64,000 nucleotides of DNA from Paenibacillus eucommiae (GTDB lineage: Bacteria > Bacillota > Bacilli > Paenibacillales > NBRC-103111). The position numbers and the translations under genes are program-made. The notes under the pieces are model-generated. The model did no database searches. It was not told where the DNA came from and saw nothing but the letters and a program-made list of their open reading frames with translations. Positions 35,447 through 44,367 of the stretch are shown here, piece after piece. The DNA lies in the NCBI RefSeq assembly GCF_017874215.1, contig NZ_JAGGLB010000024.1, positions 111,305-175,304 of the forward strand, in the 5' to 3' direction. How positions within the stretch are numbered: position 1 is the first letter of the stretch; every line of letters starts with the position of its first letter.

Positions 35447-37585
35447 TCAAGCCGTTCCCCGTTCGTCCGCAACCGGCAGCAAGATGCGGAACGTGCTGCC
35501 CCGGCCAAGTTCGCTGGCGACATCGACGGCGCCGCCGTGTTGGAGAGCGATTTCGCGCACGATCGCAAGGCCAAGGCCACTTCCCTGCTCATTGCCTCCG
35601 CGTTTCGTATAGAATCGGCGGAACACGAGCGGCAGCTCGCCCGCGGCAATGCCAACGCCGCGATCCTCCAATTCGATGACGAACGCGGTTCCTCCGAGCT
35701 CGGCCGACGGCTCTGCATACCCACGCAGTACAATCGTGTCGCTGCGGTCCTTGCTGAACTTGACTGCGTTATCGATCATATTGTGCAGAGCCTGCATCAA
35801 CCGATATCGATCGATCCGCAGCCGAACGGGCATCCCTGCAACGCTCGTCCTCACGATATCGTTAACGAGGCGCATCCCGCTCGCACCGAGGTCGGCCGTG
35901 AAGCGTTCGGTCAGCTCGGCCATCCACTCCGCGGCGTCGACCGGCTCCAGAAGCAGCGGCTGCGCCCGAGATTCGAGCTTGGACAGCTTGAACAAATCGT
36001 CGATCAGCTGGCGGATATACGCCGTCTTGTCGATCAAGAGCTTCGTAATATCAGGATTTCCCGGCGCCAGCTTGCCTTCCGCCATCAATTGCAAATACGT
36101 TTGTACGCCGATCAGCGGAGTGCCGAGGTCGTGGGCGATATTGACCAGCATTTTCGTCCGCAGCGCCTTCATTTCCGACAGTTCCTCGTTGGTTTCGTTC
36201 AGCTTGCGCGTTCTTGCCGCCACCTGGTCTTCCAGCGTCGCATTCATTTGCCCAAGCTCGGTGACGAGCGTATCGTTCCGCTGCGACAGCAACGAATAGC
36301 GGTACGAAATAATAAGCGCCTGCAGCAGCAGGAAGACGATCGCCGCTTCGCCTAACCATTCCTTAGTCCCCGTCACGCGAGCCCAGTACAGCGTATCGTT
36401 GATCAGCGCCACAATCAGCACCCCCATGCCGATCAAGTGCAATGCAGCGCCTTCCCTTTTGCGTACGACGGCTTTCGCCCCGACGTAAAAAATGAAATAA
36501 AGCATGATCAGCGCTTCCGCCGCCGACTGAATGATCATCGTTTGCGTAAAGACGCGCGCCGGAACGGCCATGACGTAAACGGCCAGCAAAGCCGCAAACA
36601 CGCCTGTCACCGGTAACGCCAGCCGGTGCGTTTCCGACGGATACATGCGGTGCATAAGCAGCGCAAGGAACAGGAAAATGATAATTTCCGTTCCGTACTC
36701 CAGCTTAACGAGCAGCTCCCAGCTGTCGATGCCGAGCACGAGCGACGAGACGTAGCCATTGATGAACAGCGTGCGTGCGGCGAACGCGACATAGACGACG
36801 CCGACGATCAGCGCGGCCATATCCTTTCGGCGCAACCTGTAAATGACAATGTGATAAAGGCCGATCAGCAGAAACCCGCCGACGAGAAACAAATCGTACA
36901 GCAGTGATCGGACGATCGACGGAATGAGCGCTGCCGTATCGCCGTAAACGATGTCGCCGATGATGCCGCCTTCGCGAAACGAAAAGTTTGACGTCTGGAT
37001 GACAATCTCGACCGTATCCTGCTGCGGTTGAAAAAACAGAAGATTGATACGCGACTCCGGCACTTCTCCGCTGCGGTTCGTGCCGACGGTGCCAAGCCCA
37101 AGCTTCTCGTCTCCGTCGATCCAAATCCGGTAGGCGCTGCCAATCGAGCGGATAAATAACGCCTTACTCTGGCCGATTTGATTCGGGGCGATATGCAGCT
37201 CCAGCCGATACGTACCGTAGCCGTACGGTGAATCGACACCGGTCGAAGCAGGCTCCGCTTTCCAGGATAGAGGCACATTAAGATAGGAAACGGGCGATGT
37301 TTCCCGCTGCCACTCGGCCGGCGTCAGCAATCGCTGCCAATAAAATAGCCATGCTCCTGCCAGCTTGACAGATTGTTTGCCCTTCGGGCTGTCGTCCAGA
37401 CGCAGATCGACGATACCGCCCACGGCGGCATCGTAAGCTTTCTCCAGGGATGACGCTCCGGCGGATGGGCTCCAGCAGGCGAACATGCCGCCGCTGATAA
37501 GCAGGATAAGCGCGAATACCCAACGTTGTTTTCGTAGCAAATTGATCCCCCGTTCGCCGCCCTGCTTCATTTTCCTCTTGTGCAT
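35447..37585 (-). CDS. 7TMR-DISM sensor histidine kinase
   Basis: 712 aa if started at the ATG 37585. A TTG 15 codons later follows GGGGGATCAA and may be the true start. Signal anchor about 20-42, then an extracellular DISM-type beta-jelly-roll (about 60-210, PLSWKAEP, GYGTYRLELHI), seven membrane helices (about 220-420) and a coiled linker. HisKA with VNIAHDLGTPLIGVQTYL (phospho-acceptor His) and HATPase with ALHNMIDNAVKFS (N box), DRGVGI (G1) and GSGLGLAIVREI (G2). It probably senses a carbohydrate or cell-envelope ligand and phosphorylates the NarL-type regulator at 33513. The intergenic stretch between the two is filled by an antisense surface-protein relic. Confidence 0.9.
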   Translation of the reverse strand: MHKRKMKQGGERGINLLRKQRWVFALILLISGGMFACWSPSAGASSLEKAYDAAVGGIVDLRLDDSPKGKQSVKLAGAWLFYWQRLLTPAEWQRETSPVSYLNVPLSWKAEPASTGVDSPYGYGTYRLELHIAPNQIGQSKALFIRSIGSAYRIWIDGDEKLGLGTVGTNRSGEVPESRINLLFFQPQQDTVEIVIQTSNFSFREGGIIGDIVYGDTAALIPSIVRSLLYDLFLVGGFLLIGLYHIVIYRLRRKDMAALIVGVVYVAFAARTLFINGYVSSLVLGIDSWELLVKLEYGTEIIIFLFLALLMHRMYPSETHRLALPVTGVFAALLAVYVMAVPARVFTQTMIIQSAAEALIMLYFIFYVGAKAVVRKREGAALHLIGMGVLIVALINDTLYWARVTGTKEWLGEAAIVFLLLQALIISYRYSLLSQRNDTLVTELGQMNATLEDQVAARTRKLNETNEELSEMKALRTKMLVNIAHDLGTPLIGVQTYLQLMAEGKLAPGNPDITKLLIDKTAYIRQLIDDLFKLSKLESRAQPLLLEPVDAAEWMAELTERFTADLGASGMRLVNDIVRTSVAGMPVRLRIDRYRLMQALHNMIDNAVKFSKDRSDTIVLRGYAEPSAELGGTAFVIELEDRGVGIAAGELPLVFRRFYTKRGGNEQGSGLGLAIVREIALQHGGAVDVASELGRGSTFRILLPVADERGTA

Positions 37586-37703
37586 GTTAAGCAGAGATAT
37601 AGTCCAAAAGTAACAATATCAATTTACGAAGGGAGGCGCAATAGGTTATTTAAACTACAAAAAGATTTACACGTAAAGCCCGGCGCGCTCAACCTCGCCT
37701 TCA

Positions 37704-37887
37704 TCACTTTCCGCAGCATTTCTTATGCTTCAGACCGCTGCCGCAAGGACAAGGATCGTTTCGACTCAGGTTCTATTCAATGACTACTTTCCAACCGTTC
37801 TTCTAACACAAAGCATAAATTTCATGTGCTCGTTCCTTCGTTGCAATTCTAACTATTGCAGGTTTCTTGCAATCCCCAAATTTGCAT
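37704..37887 (-). pseudogene. Decayed copy of a SEC-C zinc-binding protein gene
   Basis: The segment 37711-37989 is a close direct repeat of 42021-42391, which carries an intact 90-aa SEC-C gene. In this copy the start region has a one-base deletion after ATG, and about 85 bp between the central and C-terminal coding parts are missing (junction near 37769). The end still encodes HKKCCGK then TGA. It is a duplicated, non-functional copy. Confidence 0.75.
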
Positions 37888-38000
37888 TTTCACAACCCCT
37901 AGCATGATGATTTGCTGTCTTTGTCTTATTTGATAAAGGAATGTAATCAATCCTCCCGATATATCCTTACCACGCACTCCACATGGGCGGGTTTCGTAAT

Positions 38001-38180
38001 TTATTGATTTTGCCGTTTGATTGATAAAATCAACTTCATACTGCCGCTCACCGTATTTTTTTCATTGTCAGTAATATAGGAGTGTTGTTCGATCATGTGT
38101 TCAGTTAAAATCAAGGCCGTATTGCCCTGTATATCAAGAATGCGCCAATGATACCCGCCAAATGGCAAGATGAGCCGATA
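38001..38180 (-). pseudogene. Fragment of a DUF6273-type protein
   Basis: The minus-strand frame reads LPFGGYHWRILDIQGNTALI followed by LTEHMIEQHSYIT, the recognisable beginning of the DUF6273 domain (FGGYxWRVLDxQ...LLLSE). It then runs into unrelated sequence and TAA at 38001. There is no start codon, and an in-frame TAA lies directly upstream. It is a 5'- and 3'-truncated relic. Confidence 0.6.
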
Positions 38181-38213
38181 TTAAAGTCCCTCATTCTCTT
38201 TCTCCTCGTCCCC

Positions 38214-38804
38214 TTACTTTTTATTCGAATCAGGGCGCCGCGGATTGACCATGCCAAAGATATGATACGGTGTTATCCCATTTGCAAATAGGCTATCTAC
38301 CAACTTGACCAATTCTTCCGACGATAGATCTTTGCCGTTGCGTATCCAAAGGCGAAACATAGATATTAATGTTGATATGTAAAACTCAATTATGTATGGT
38401 GCTAAGACATCATTTGTTGGAAAGTCCACAATCAATCTCTCAAAGGGAATTTCTCTTTTCAGGCGTTCAACAAAATGAACAGAACCATAGTCGCCCAAGA
38501 GGGCTTTAAGAACTGAAATTTCCTCTGCATTTTCCAAGCATTGAAGTGCATCTTGGAAAGTATGTGTAGAAAACTCTCTGCCTGCCATTTCCTCGTTAAT
38601 GGATTTCAAGACACGCTCTTCAACGCAGTCCAACAACTCATAGATATCCGTAAAGTATTGATAAAATGTACTGCGATTATATCCTGATTGGTTAGCAATC
38701 TCTTGAATGGATATTTTTTCAATTGGTTTTTGGCTATATAGATCACAGAATACATTTATAAATGTTTGCCTTGTTTTGTCCGTAATTTCAGGTTGCTTAT
38801 TCAT
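38214..38804 (-). CDS. TetR-family transcriptional regulator
   Basis: 196 aa with TGGAGGCAAATA-ATG start. The N-terminal HTH shows TRQTFINVFCDLYSQKPIEK, then ISIQEIANQSGYNRSTFYQYF and TDIYELLD, the standard TetR pattern. The C-terminal part is the ligand/dimer domain. It is divergent from the ketopantoate reductase-like gene at 38954, whose expression it most likely controls, together with its own, across the 149-bp AT-rich intergenic region that contains the palindrome at 38900. Confidence 0.9.
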   Translation of the reverse strand: MNKQPEITDKTRQTFINVFCDLYSQKPIEKISIQEIANQSGYNRSTFYQYFTDIYELLDCVEERVLKSINEEMAGREFSTHTFQDALQCLENAEEISVLKALLGDYGSVHFVERLKREIPFERLIVDFPTNDVLAPYIIEFYISTLISMFRLWIRNGKDLSSEELVKLVDSLFANGITPYHIFGMVNPRRPDSNKK

Positions 38805-38899
38805 TATTTGCCTCCATTTTTCTGTTCAATCGATTATACGACAGATATTAAAAATCTGATGGTTGATGACCGTATAGTGAATCTATACAATAACATTAT

Positions 38900-38911
38900 A
38901 CAACACGTTGT
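38900..38911. promoter_or_regulatory. Palindrome in the divergent TetR/reductase control region
   Basis: ACAAC-AC-GTTGT, preceded by repeated TATACA words (TATACAATAACATTATACA). Candidate TetR operator; assignment is inferred from position only. Confidence 0.4.
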
Positions 38912-38953
38912 TTGATCATTAACAAGGATTAATATATATGTTTAGGAGGCAAT

Positions 38954-39898
38954 ATGAGAATTTTATTCTTCGGTAGAGGTGTAATATCGACCCAATATGC
39001 TTGGGCTTTTGAAAAGGCAGGGCATACAGTTGAGTTTTACGTTAGAAAAGGGAGAAAAGAAACCTTCGGAAGCAACATAGAGCTTGAAATGTGGGACGCA
39101 CGAAGAGGGAAACAGCTAATAAAAGAAAGCTGGAACGTCAAACTGCATGAGGAGATGAGCCCAGATTATGATCTCATTATTGTGAGTGTCAACACGGAAC
39201 AACTTCCAGAAGCAGCACAATTACTATCGACTGCTGCTGGAAACACCCCTGTCCTAATTTTCAATAACGTTTGGCAAGATTTGAAATCATCGATCTCACC
39301 ATTGTCTATGAACAATGTTGTCTTTGGGTTCCCAGGAGGAGGCGGCGGCATCGCGGACAATAGGCTTAGAGGTGGCTTTTTGAAAATGCTATTTCTGGAA
39401 AAACCACGGGTAGGCACTGAACATATTAACAACAAGGTCAAAGAACTATTTGAAAGTGCCCATTTTAAAATTAGTTGGATAAAGGATATGCAAAACTGGC
39501 TATGGAATCACTTTGCCATGAATGCGGCTATAGAGACCGAGGTGTTAAAACTGGGAAGTTTTCCAGCACTCATGAATCATAGTGACTCATTCGCAAATGT
39601 TGGTAAGAATATGAGGGGAATTATCCCTGTACTTAAAGCAAGAGGTGCAAAGATTGATACGATTTCTCTACTGTTAACTAAGATTCCACCAGCACTTCTC
39701 GGTATGCTTTTTAACAAGGTTATTTTTGCAAAGGGCAGCTTACCACGACTTTTCATCGAATACAACAATAGTAAAGCAGGTTTTGCGGTACTTGAAGTTG
39801 TGAGAGAAGCAAAAAAGTTAGGTATACCTTTACCACGTCTTACTGTGGCATTTGAAAACAATGAACAACACAAAGCTATTGAAAATTCCATATCATAA
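38954..39898 (+). CDS. Ketopantoate reductase-like (ApbA/PanE family) protein
   Basis: 314 aa behind AGGAGGCAAT. N-terminal Rossmann fold MRILFFGRGVISTQYAWAF (GxGxxG-like with a modified second half), nucleotide-linked DLIIVSVNTEQLPEAAQ, and the conserved NNVWQD/GGGG region. The C-terminal helical domain has a catalytic-type Lys in WLWNHFAMNAAIETE/LKARG context. Members reduce 2-keto acids with NADPH. The pairing with a TetR repressor suggests a detoxification or secondary role rather than pantothenate synthesis. Confidence 0.8.
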   Translation: MRILFFGRGVISTQYAWAFEKAGHTVEFYVRKGRKETFGSNIELEMWDARRGKQLIKESWNVKLHEEMSPDYDLIIVSVNTEQLPEAAQLLSTAAGNTPVLIFNNVWQDLKSSISPLSMNNVVFGFPGGGGGIADNRLRGGFLKMLFLEKPRVGTEHINNKVKELFESAHFKISWIKDMQNWLWNHFAMNAAIETEVLKLGSFPALMNHSDSFANVGKNMRGIIPVLKARGAKIDTISLLLTKIPPALLGMLFNKVIFAKGSLPRLFIEYNNSKAGFAVLEVVREAKKLGIPLPRLTVAFENNEQHKAIENSIS

Positions 39899-39948
39899 AA
39901 ATTTGCAGGATTCTCTGTCATCATGCGGATAATTTTGGCCTTAGATTC

Positions 39949-40340
39949 TATTTTGTTCCAAGCACGCGGCAGAAGGCGAAATCCTCCGTGACAGCCAAGC
40001 CGATAAGCGTCATTTCGAGCAGCTCAAGAATGTCATGATCCACGTCAACAATCATTATATGGACAAAATTTCGGTAAAGGAAGCCGCGAAGCTCGCCAAC
40101 ATGAGCATTCATCATTTTTGCCGTACGTTCAAAAAAACAGCGGGCCGTACGTTTACCGAGTATCTGAACTCGTACAGAATCAATGAAGCGGCAGATTTGA
40201 TTGTCCAAACGGATTTCCCGATCACTCTCATCGCCGAACAAGTCGGCATCGGTTCGATCAACTATTTTGACGAACTGTTCAAAAAGTTTAAAGGCCAGTC
40301 CCCCACCCAATTTCGCAAAAACAACATCAACCGACAATGA
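39949..40340 (+). pseudogene. C-terminal fragment of an AraC-family regulator
   Basis: The frame is open from just after a TAG (39946-39948) to TAA 40340, with an ATG only at 40035. It encodes the AraC DNA-binding domain (DKISVKEAAKLANMSIHHFC, then FPITLIAEQVGIGSINYFDE and KFKGQSPTQFRK). The N-terminal ligand domain and a start with ribosome site are missing, so this is a truncated relic just downstream of the reductase gene. Confidence 0.75.
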
Positions 40341-40364
40341 TCCGATAAGAAAAATGCCTTGCGG

Positions 40365-40469
40365 GACTGTTGACAAATTACCTTATTGACGAAATTGACG
40401 TTTGAGAACCCGCATAAACACTGGGTATCTAAAAGTCATTTTTCGTAAAATTGGCTTTTGTCAACAGTC
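40365..40469. mobile_element. 105-bp MITE-like element with 8-bp target duplication
   Basis: Perfect 13-bp terminal inverted repeats GACTGTTGACAAA (40365-40377) and TTTGTCAACAGTC (40457-40469). They are flanked by identical 8-bp direct repeats CCTTGCGG at 40357-40364 and 40470-40477. The interior has no coding capacity. Size, inverted ends and target duplication define a miniature inverted-repeat transposable element. The 8-bp duplication would fit IS256-, ISL3- or IS1595-like transposases, but I cannot assign the parent. Confidence 0.8.
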
Positions 40470-40522
40470 CCTTGCGGTGTCCTTTGATGAGCGTGTTCGC
40501 GACTTGGGTACGTTGTGGAGGG

Positions 40523-40636
40523 AAGGGGTGTGGGCTCCAGCCGCTGTTAAAGATTTGTTCCCTTGAATGGAATGGATGAGGAGGTAGGAACAAATCTTTA
40601 AAGGCGGACGCTTTCGCTCTTCCTCCCACACCCCTT
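40523..40636. repeat. Long imperfect inverted repeat (114 bp)
   Basis: Nested perfect arms AAGGGGTGTGGG / CCCACACCCCTT (40523-40534, 40625-40636), CCGC / GCGG, and TTAAAGATTTGTTCC / GGAACAAATCTTTAA (40547-40561, 40587-40601). The RNA would form a long hairpin. No gene or T-run is attached. Possible second MITE or structured RNA. Confidence 0.7.
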
Positions 40637-40784
40637 ACCTCTCTTTGGCTACAATCGCACGAATCACACGAACACCAAGCTCAAACGGACTGCCAGCAAG
40701 GGTTTTTCTTTTCGTTAGTAGAGATTTCCTAGCGGGCGCTGGCGCTGGGGAAGAAGAGAACGCGCAGCTGAGAGGAGTTGATGC

Positions 40785-40972
40785 TTTAACGATGTTTTTC
40801 ATCGTTAAAGTAGCAGATCCTCTCCACAACCTTGCTTTAACGATGAAAATCATCGTTAAAATCCCTTTTAACCACCCTGAGAGGCCATCCTGCCTCTTTT
40901 AATGATGAAAAACATCGTTAACGTGACGGATTGACCTGGAACACTTACTTTAACGATGAAAATCATCGTTAA
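40785..40972. repeat. Array of four TTTAACGATG...CATCGTTAA palindromes
   Basis: Four near-identical palindromes of 24-25 bp at 40785-40809, 40836-40860, 40898-40921 and 40949-40972, with centres about 51, 62 and 51 bp apart. The arms are conserved (only one arm base changed in the third), while central A/T bases vary (GATGTTTTTCATC, GATGAAAATCATC). No gene overlaps; spacers are unrelated. The stretch 40973-41432 beyond contains a partial repeat of a 40684-40698 word (ACGGACTGCCAGCAA at 41082) and no recognisable gene. Confidence 0.75.
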
Positions 40973-41432
40973 GTGGAGTACACTCATTTCAGCGGAGGGC
41001 GGGCTGCTGCTAACACTCATCCTCCCCTGATCCCTTCCCTCTCAGCTACAAAGTGCCGAACCTGCTACGATCAAATGGATAACGGACTGCCAGCAAATTT
41101 ACGATGCACAAGATGGCGTATCCCCAGATGTGGGCATTCCATCCCTGGTCAACGTGAACGTCAAATAGCCCCCACCTAGCAATCAGATGGGAGCGAGTGT
41201 AGATGATAGAGATTGGCTGATACGGCAATACACGGGCGAACGTCTATCGTCGTCTGACTACATCAGTCGTACCGTTATCAGCTAGTCGGGATTTCCTATA
41301 CTCGTAATGACAAATGGATGGACAATCTCATTTATTTCTGAAGAATAACTACAGCTCCGATTTGAGTCTTATCGGTTGCACTCAGCTTCCTCTGGCTTAG
41401 GATTGCTTGTCCTACGTTTTTTAAATTGTTCT

Positions 41433-41978
41433 TCACGCTCCACAGCATTTCTTATACTTTTTGCCGCTGCCACAAGTACACGGATCATTGCGACCGACAA
41501 TTACGGAAGTCTTTACCTTACTCTCTCTATCCCCAGACATATCACCTTGAGTCTTTATCTTGCGTTTTAACATATCATAGTGTTTTTTAAGTCTGTTTAT
41601 ATACTCCGCATCTTTCAAAACAACATCCTTAATAATCGTTAGTAGTTCCTGAGCATAAGAGGATTGAGGACTCCATGTGTTTAAACATGGGCCTTTTAAC
41701 TCCATAATCAATTCCTCATTCTTATCACCGAGCCATTTCTCATAAAATCTCCGGCTTTCCCATCCAAAATTAATGACTGCTACATTACTTCTCTCCCGTT
41801 CGGACATTACATACAGCATTACTCTCCTGCAATCACATTTCGGTTCGATGCAGTAATACTCGATCAAACCATAGTTTCCTGATGGAACTTGATCTGAATA
41901 GTCTCTATTCAGGGATACTGTCCTTGTTTCTTTTTCGGCAATTTCCGGCAAAAATTCATAGAGTGATGCATAATGCAA
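41433..41978 (-). CDS. SEC-C motif zinc-binding protein (181 aa)
   Basis: Starts at a TTG behind AGGTGGCGGTATGGA. The C-terminus GRNDPCTCGSGKKYKKCCGA is the SEC-C zinc motif (CxC...CC) found at the end of SecA and in many small proteins. The N-terminal 130 residues (IEYYCIEPKCDCRRVMLYVM, INFGWESRRFYEKW) form an unassigned domain with additional cysteines. It sits 39 bp after the other SEC-C gene (42018) and shares its last 20 residues exactly, so the two may act together or result from partial duplication. Confidence 0.85.
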   Translation of the reverse strand: MHYASLYEFLPEIAEKETRTVSLNRDYSDQVPSGNYGLIEYYCIEPKCDCRRVMLYVMSERERSNVAVINFGWESRRFYEKWLGDKNEELIMELKGPCLNTWSPQSSYAQELLTIIKDVVLKDAEYINRLKKHYDMLKRKIKTQGDMSGDRESKVKTSVIVGRNDPCTCGSGKKYKKCCGA

Positions 41979-42017
41979 TCCATACCGCCACCTTCATACC
42001 TTAGTAATTTCACTGTA

Positions 42018-42290
42018 TCACGCTCCACAGCATTTCTTATACTTTTTGCCGCTACCGCAAGTGCAAGGATCGTTTCGACCGATTGAATTGTTACTGTATA
42101 TCGTTTTCGTATTTTCTACTTTGTGTCCGAGCAACCTCTGAATATCCGAAATATCCTCTACTTTATCAGGTTCTATTCCAATGACTACTTTCCAACCATT
42201 CTTCTCACACAAAGCATAAATTTCATGAGCTCGTTCCTCCGTTGCAACTCTAATTATTGCAGGTTTCTTGCTATCTCCCAAATTTGCCAT
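42018..42290 (-). CDS. Small SEC-C motif protein (90 aa)
   Basis: Start chosen at ATG 42290 after AGGGGTTGCTAAA; an in-frame ATG six codons earlier lacks a ribosome site. The protein has an N-terminal RVATEERAHEIYALCEKNGW / KVVIGIEPDKVEDISDIQRL domain and the C-terminal SEC-C motif GRNDPCTCGSGKKYKKCCGA, as in small PBPRA1643-like SEC-C proteins. It is probably a zinc-binding adaptor for protein or RNA. A decayed duplicate lies at 37704-37887, including upstream sequence up to about 42391. Confidence 0.88.
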   Translation of the reverse strand: MANLGDSKKPAIIRVATEERAHEIYALCEKNGWKVVIGIEPDKVEDISDIQRLLGHKVENTKTIYSNNSIGRNDPCTCGSGKKYKKCCGA

Positions 42291-42391
42291 TTTAGCAACC
42301 CCTATCATGATGATTTGCTATCTTTTTCTTATTCGACAAGGGATGTAATCAATCCTCCCGATATATCATTACTACGCACTCCACATGTGTC
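42021..42391. repeat. Parent copy of a 37.7-kb/42-kb direct repeat
   Basis: Base-by-base reading shows high similarity (about nine in ten positions) between 42170-42391 and 37771-37989, extending past the gene into its upstream region (CAATCCTCCCGATATATC in both). The duplicated unit therefore carried gene plus promoter region. No gene is visible between 42291 and 42572. Confidence 0.7.
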
Positions 42392-42572
42392 GAGTGCTCA
42401 GTGTGAACAAATCTTATACGATGTGCCCCCATTTCCATGTAACCTTCTAGTTACCTACCCGATCTAATATATAAGTAACGTTACGAACATACTAATACTT
42501 CTAGTCAAGAAAGCAGGTTAACCCTTGCAAGTAGATCCTATTGTCCAATCCGTACACAGTATATCCCCAAGC

Positions 42573-42623
42573 AAAAAACGCAAGACTTCAGCCCGCTCAT
42601 CCGGAACTGCAATCTTGCGTTTT
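42573..42623 (-). terminator. Terminator of the serine acetyltransferase gene
   Basis: Stem AAAACGCAAGA / TCTTGCGTTTT with a 27-bp partly paired loop, followed by TTTGC on the minus strand, 26 bp past the stop codon. Confidence 0.75.
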
Positions 42624-42648
42624 GTTGTCTGGCTATGGAGCAGCAGCA

Positions 42649-43635
42649 TTAAATGACCCAATCGGCCACAAACTGCTGCTCAAAATCTTGCGGTGATTTC
42701 CCCTTGAACACCAGTTCAGGGTTTTTCATGCTGACTCGCGTGCCATCCGGCACCGATTTGGTGAGAAAGACATTACTGCCGATCATGACATCCTTGCCAA
42801 TAATCGTATCCCCGCCCAAAATGGACGCTCCGGCATAGACGGTGACATTATCAAGCAGCGTAGGATGCCGCTTCGCGCCGCGCAGCTTCTGTCCGCCTCT
42901 TGTTGAGAGGGCGCCAAGCGTCACGCCTTGATAAATTTTGACGCCGTTGCCGATGACGGTTGTCTCGCCGATGACGACCCCGGTACCATGGTCGATAAAG
43001 AAATATTTGCCTATGGTTGCACCGGCATGAATATCAATACCAGTTTTGTTATGTGCATATTCAGTCATAATCCGCGGAATGAGCGGAACAGATAACAGGT
43101 AAAGCTCATGGGCAAAGCGATAAACGAGCAGCGCAAATATGCCAGGGAAGGAGAAAATAATTTCGCTTGCGCTTTCTGCTGACGGATCGCCGTCGAAAGC
43201 AGCTTGTACATCGGTGGCGAGTACACCCCGCAGCTCAGGAATTTTACTGAGAAATTTGCTGACAATTTCCTCGGCTTTTTGCTCAATTTCGCTGTGATTA
43301 TCGGGCTCGGAACCTTCTTTGTTTTTCTTGTGATGATGAAGTGCGCAGACGATTTGCTCATGCAGCTTCTCATGAATGCTGATTAGCAGCTTGCAAATGC
43401 CGTATTCGATCGTCAAACCGGATTGCTGCTTATGCTGCCCTACATAGCCTGGAAATACCAATTCTCTTACCATATGAATGATGTCAATAATCGTATCCCG
43501 ATTCGGCAGGGCGGATGATTCTAACGGGATAGCATGTGACGGGTCTCTGTGGCTCTCGGCAATAGCTGTCACCAGACTGCCGAATTGGCTTTGTATCGGA
43601 TTGCAAGTGATTCCTGTATCACCATAATGACTCAT
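42649..43635 (-). CDS. epsC: Serine O-acetyltransferase (EpsC/SrpH type)
   Basis: 328 aa from ATG 43635 after GGGGGAGTCATCC. The long N-terminal helical region is followed by a left-handed hexapeptide beta-helix: GIDIHAGATIGKYFFIDHGT, GVVIGETTVIGNGVKIYQGV, and KRHPTLLDNVTVYAGASILG. The catalytic His and Asp are in the DHGTG region. It transfers acetyl from acetyl-CoA to serine for cysteine synthesis. The length and N-terminal extension fit EpsC/SrpH rather than the short CysE of Bacillus. Monocistronic, with its own promoter and terminator. Confidence 0.9.
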   Translation of the reverse strand: MSHYGDTGITCNPIQSQFGSLVTAIAESHRDPSHAIPLESSALPNRDTIIDIIHMVRELVFPGYVGQHKQQSGLTIEYGICKLLISIHEKLHEQIVCALHHHKKNKEGSEPDNHSEIEQKAEEIVSKFLSKIPELRGVLATDVQAAFDGDPSAESASEIIFSFPGIFALLVYRFAHELYLLSVPLIPRIMTEYAHNKTGIDIHAGATIGKYFFIDHGTGVVIGETTVIGNGVKIYQGVTLGALSTRGGQKLRGAKRHPTLLDNVTVYAGASILGGDTIIGKDVMIGSNVFLTKSVPDGTRVSMKNPELVFKGKSPQDFEQQFVADWVI

Positions 43636-43692
43636 GGATGACTCCCCCACTCCAAAAGTAAACTATAACCGACTAATCCAATCAATTTATTT

Positions 43693-43721
43693 AATATAGG
43701 ATTAATAAGTCATAATGTCAA
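43693..43721 (-). promoter_or_regulatory. SigA-type promoter of the serine acetyltransferase gene
   Basis: Minus strand: TTGACA (43716-43721), 17-bp spacer, TATATT (43693-43698). TAATCC and GGATTA words flank the -10 region and could be part of a regulatory palindrome. Confidence 0.75.
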
Positions 43722-44108
43722 GGTGGAATTTCCCGACTTGCTACCAACACTTGTCCAGCACAACTTAAACCCCGATTTTTTCCTTCAGCCCACAAAACCG
43801 GAATATAGCCTCTATTTCAATACGATGTGGTTAGAGCCCTTCATTTATAAATGATAATATCAGCATACTTTTTTTCATGTGAAAGGTTATAAGATAAATA
43901 TGTCAAAAAATAAAGCGTTTTCGAGAGGTGAATAATTCGTATATGTAATTCCATGCTGCATGTTTCATTTTTTACAAGTCATTCAGTAATCCAGCAGGTT
44001 GCAAGATCCCTTAGCCATTCAGGTTAGGCAGAAGTGATAATTGTTAATTTCTGGGTTATTGAATCAAATGCCTGTCATGCAGCAGTCTGTTTCGGCTCAA
44101 TCGTACAA

Positions 44109-44367
44109 TTGCTCCACCGACTGCACTTACCGCCGCTGTTAGCTACTGGCTTCCTCCTTGGTCAACACTTGCACTGCTTGGATCGACAATTACAGTTACT
44201 GCCGGCGCGGCTGTAACTGTAATTGTTGCGGTTCCTTTCTTGCTTCCATCGAAGGTCGAGGTTGTTGTAATCGTGTAGGCACCTAGGGCTGCATTTGCGG
44301 CGACTGTCATTGAATCTCGGTTATAGGCTGACGAGGCTAATCCTCCGAAGGTTTTAGCGGTAATTTT
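44109..44367 (-). pseudogene. Remnant of a bacterial Ig-like (Big_2-type) surface protein
   Basis: Minus-strand frame: TAKTFGGLASSAYNRDSM, TVAANAALGAYTITTTSTF, GTATITVTAAPAVTVIVDPS and SASVDQGGSQ, then an in-frame TAG where Gln is expected, then LTAAVSAVGGA. This is the junction between two Ig-like repeats as found in large adhesins and surface proteins. There is no start and no continuation, so it is a short relic. The flanking regions 43722-44108 and 44368-44594 show no other gene. Confidence 0.65.

Noticed and set aside
35327..36355. Plus-strand frames of 216-342 codons opposite the histidine kinase
   Set aside because: Shadows of the GC-rich kinase gene, whose motifs are all on the minus strand.
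40785..40972. CRISPR array
   Set aside because: Repeats are full palindromes with unequal 26-38 bp spacers and no cas genes; better described as a hairpin array.
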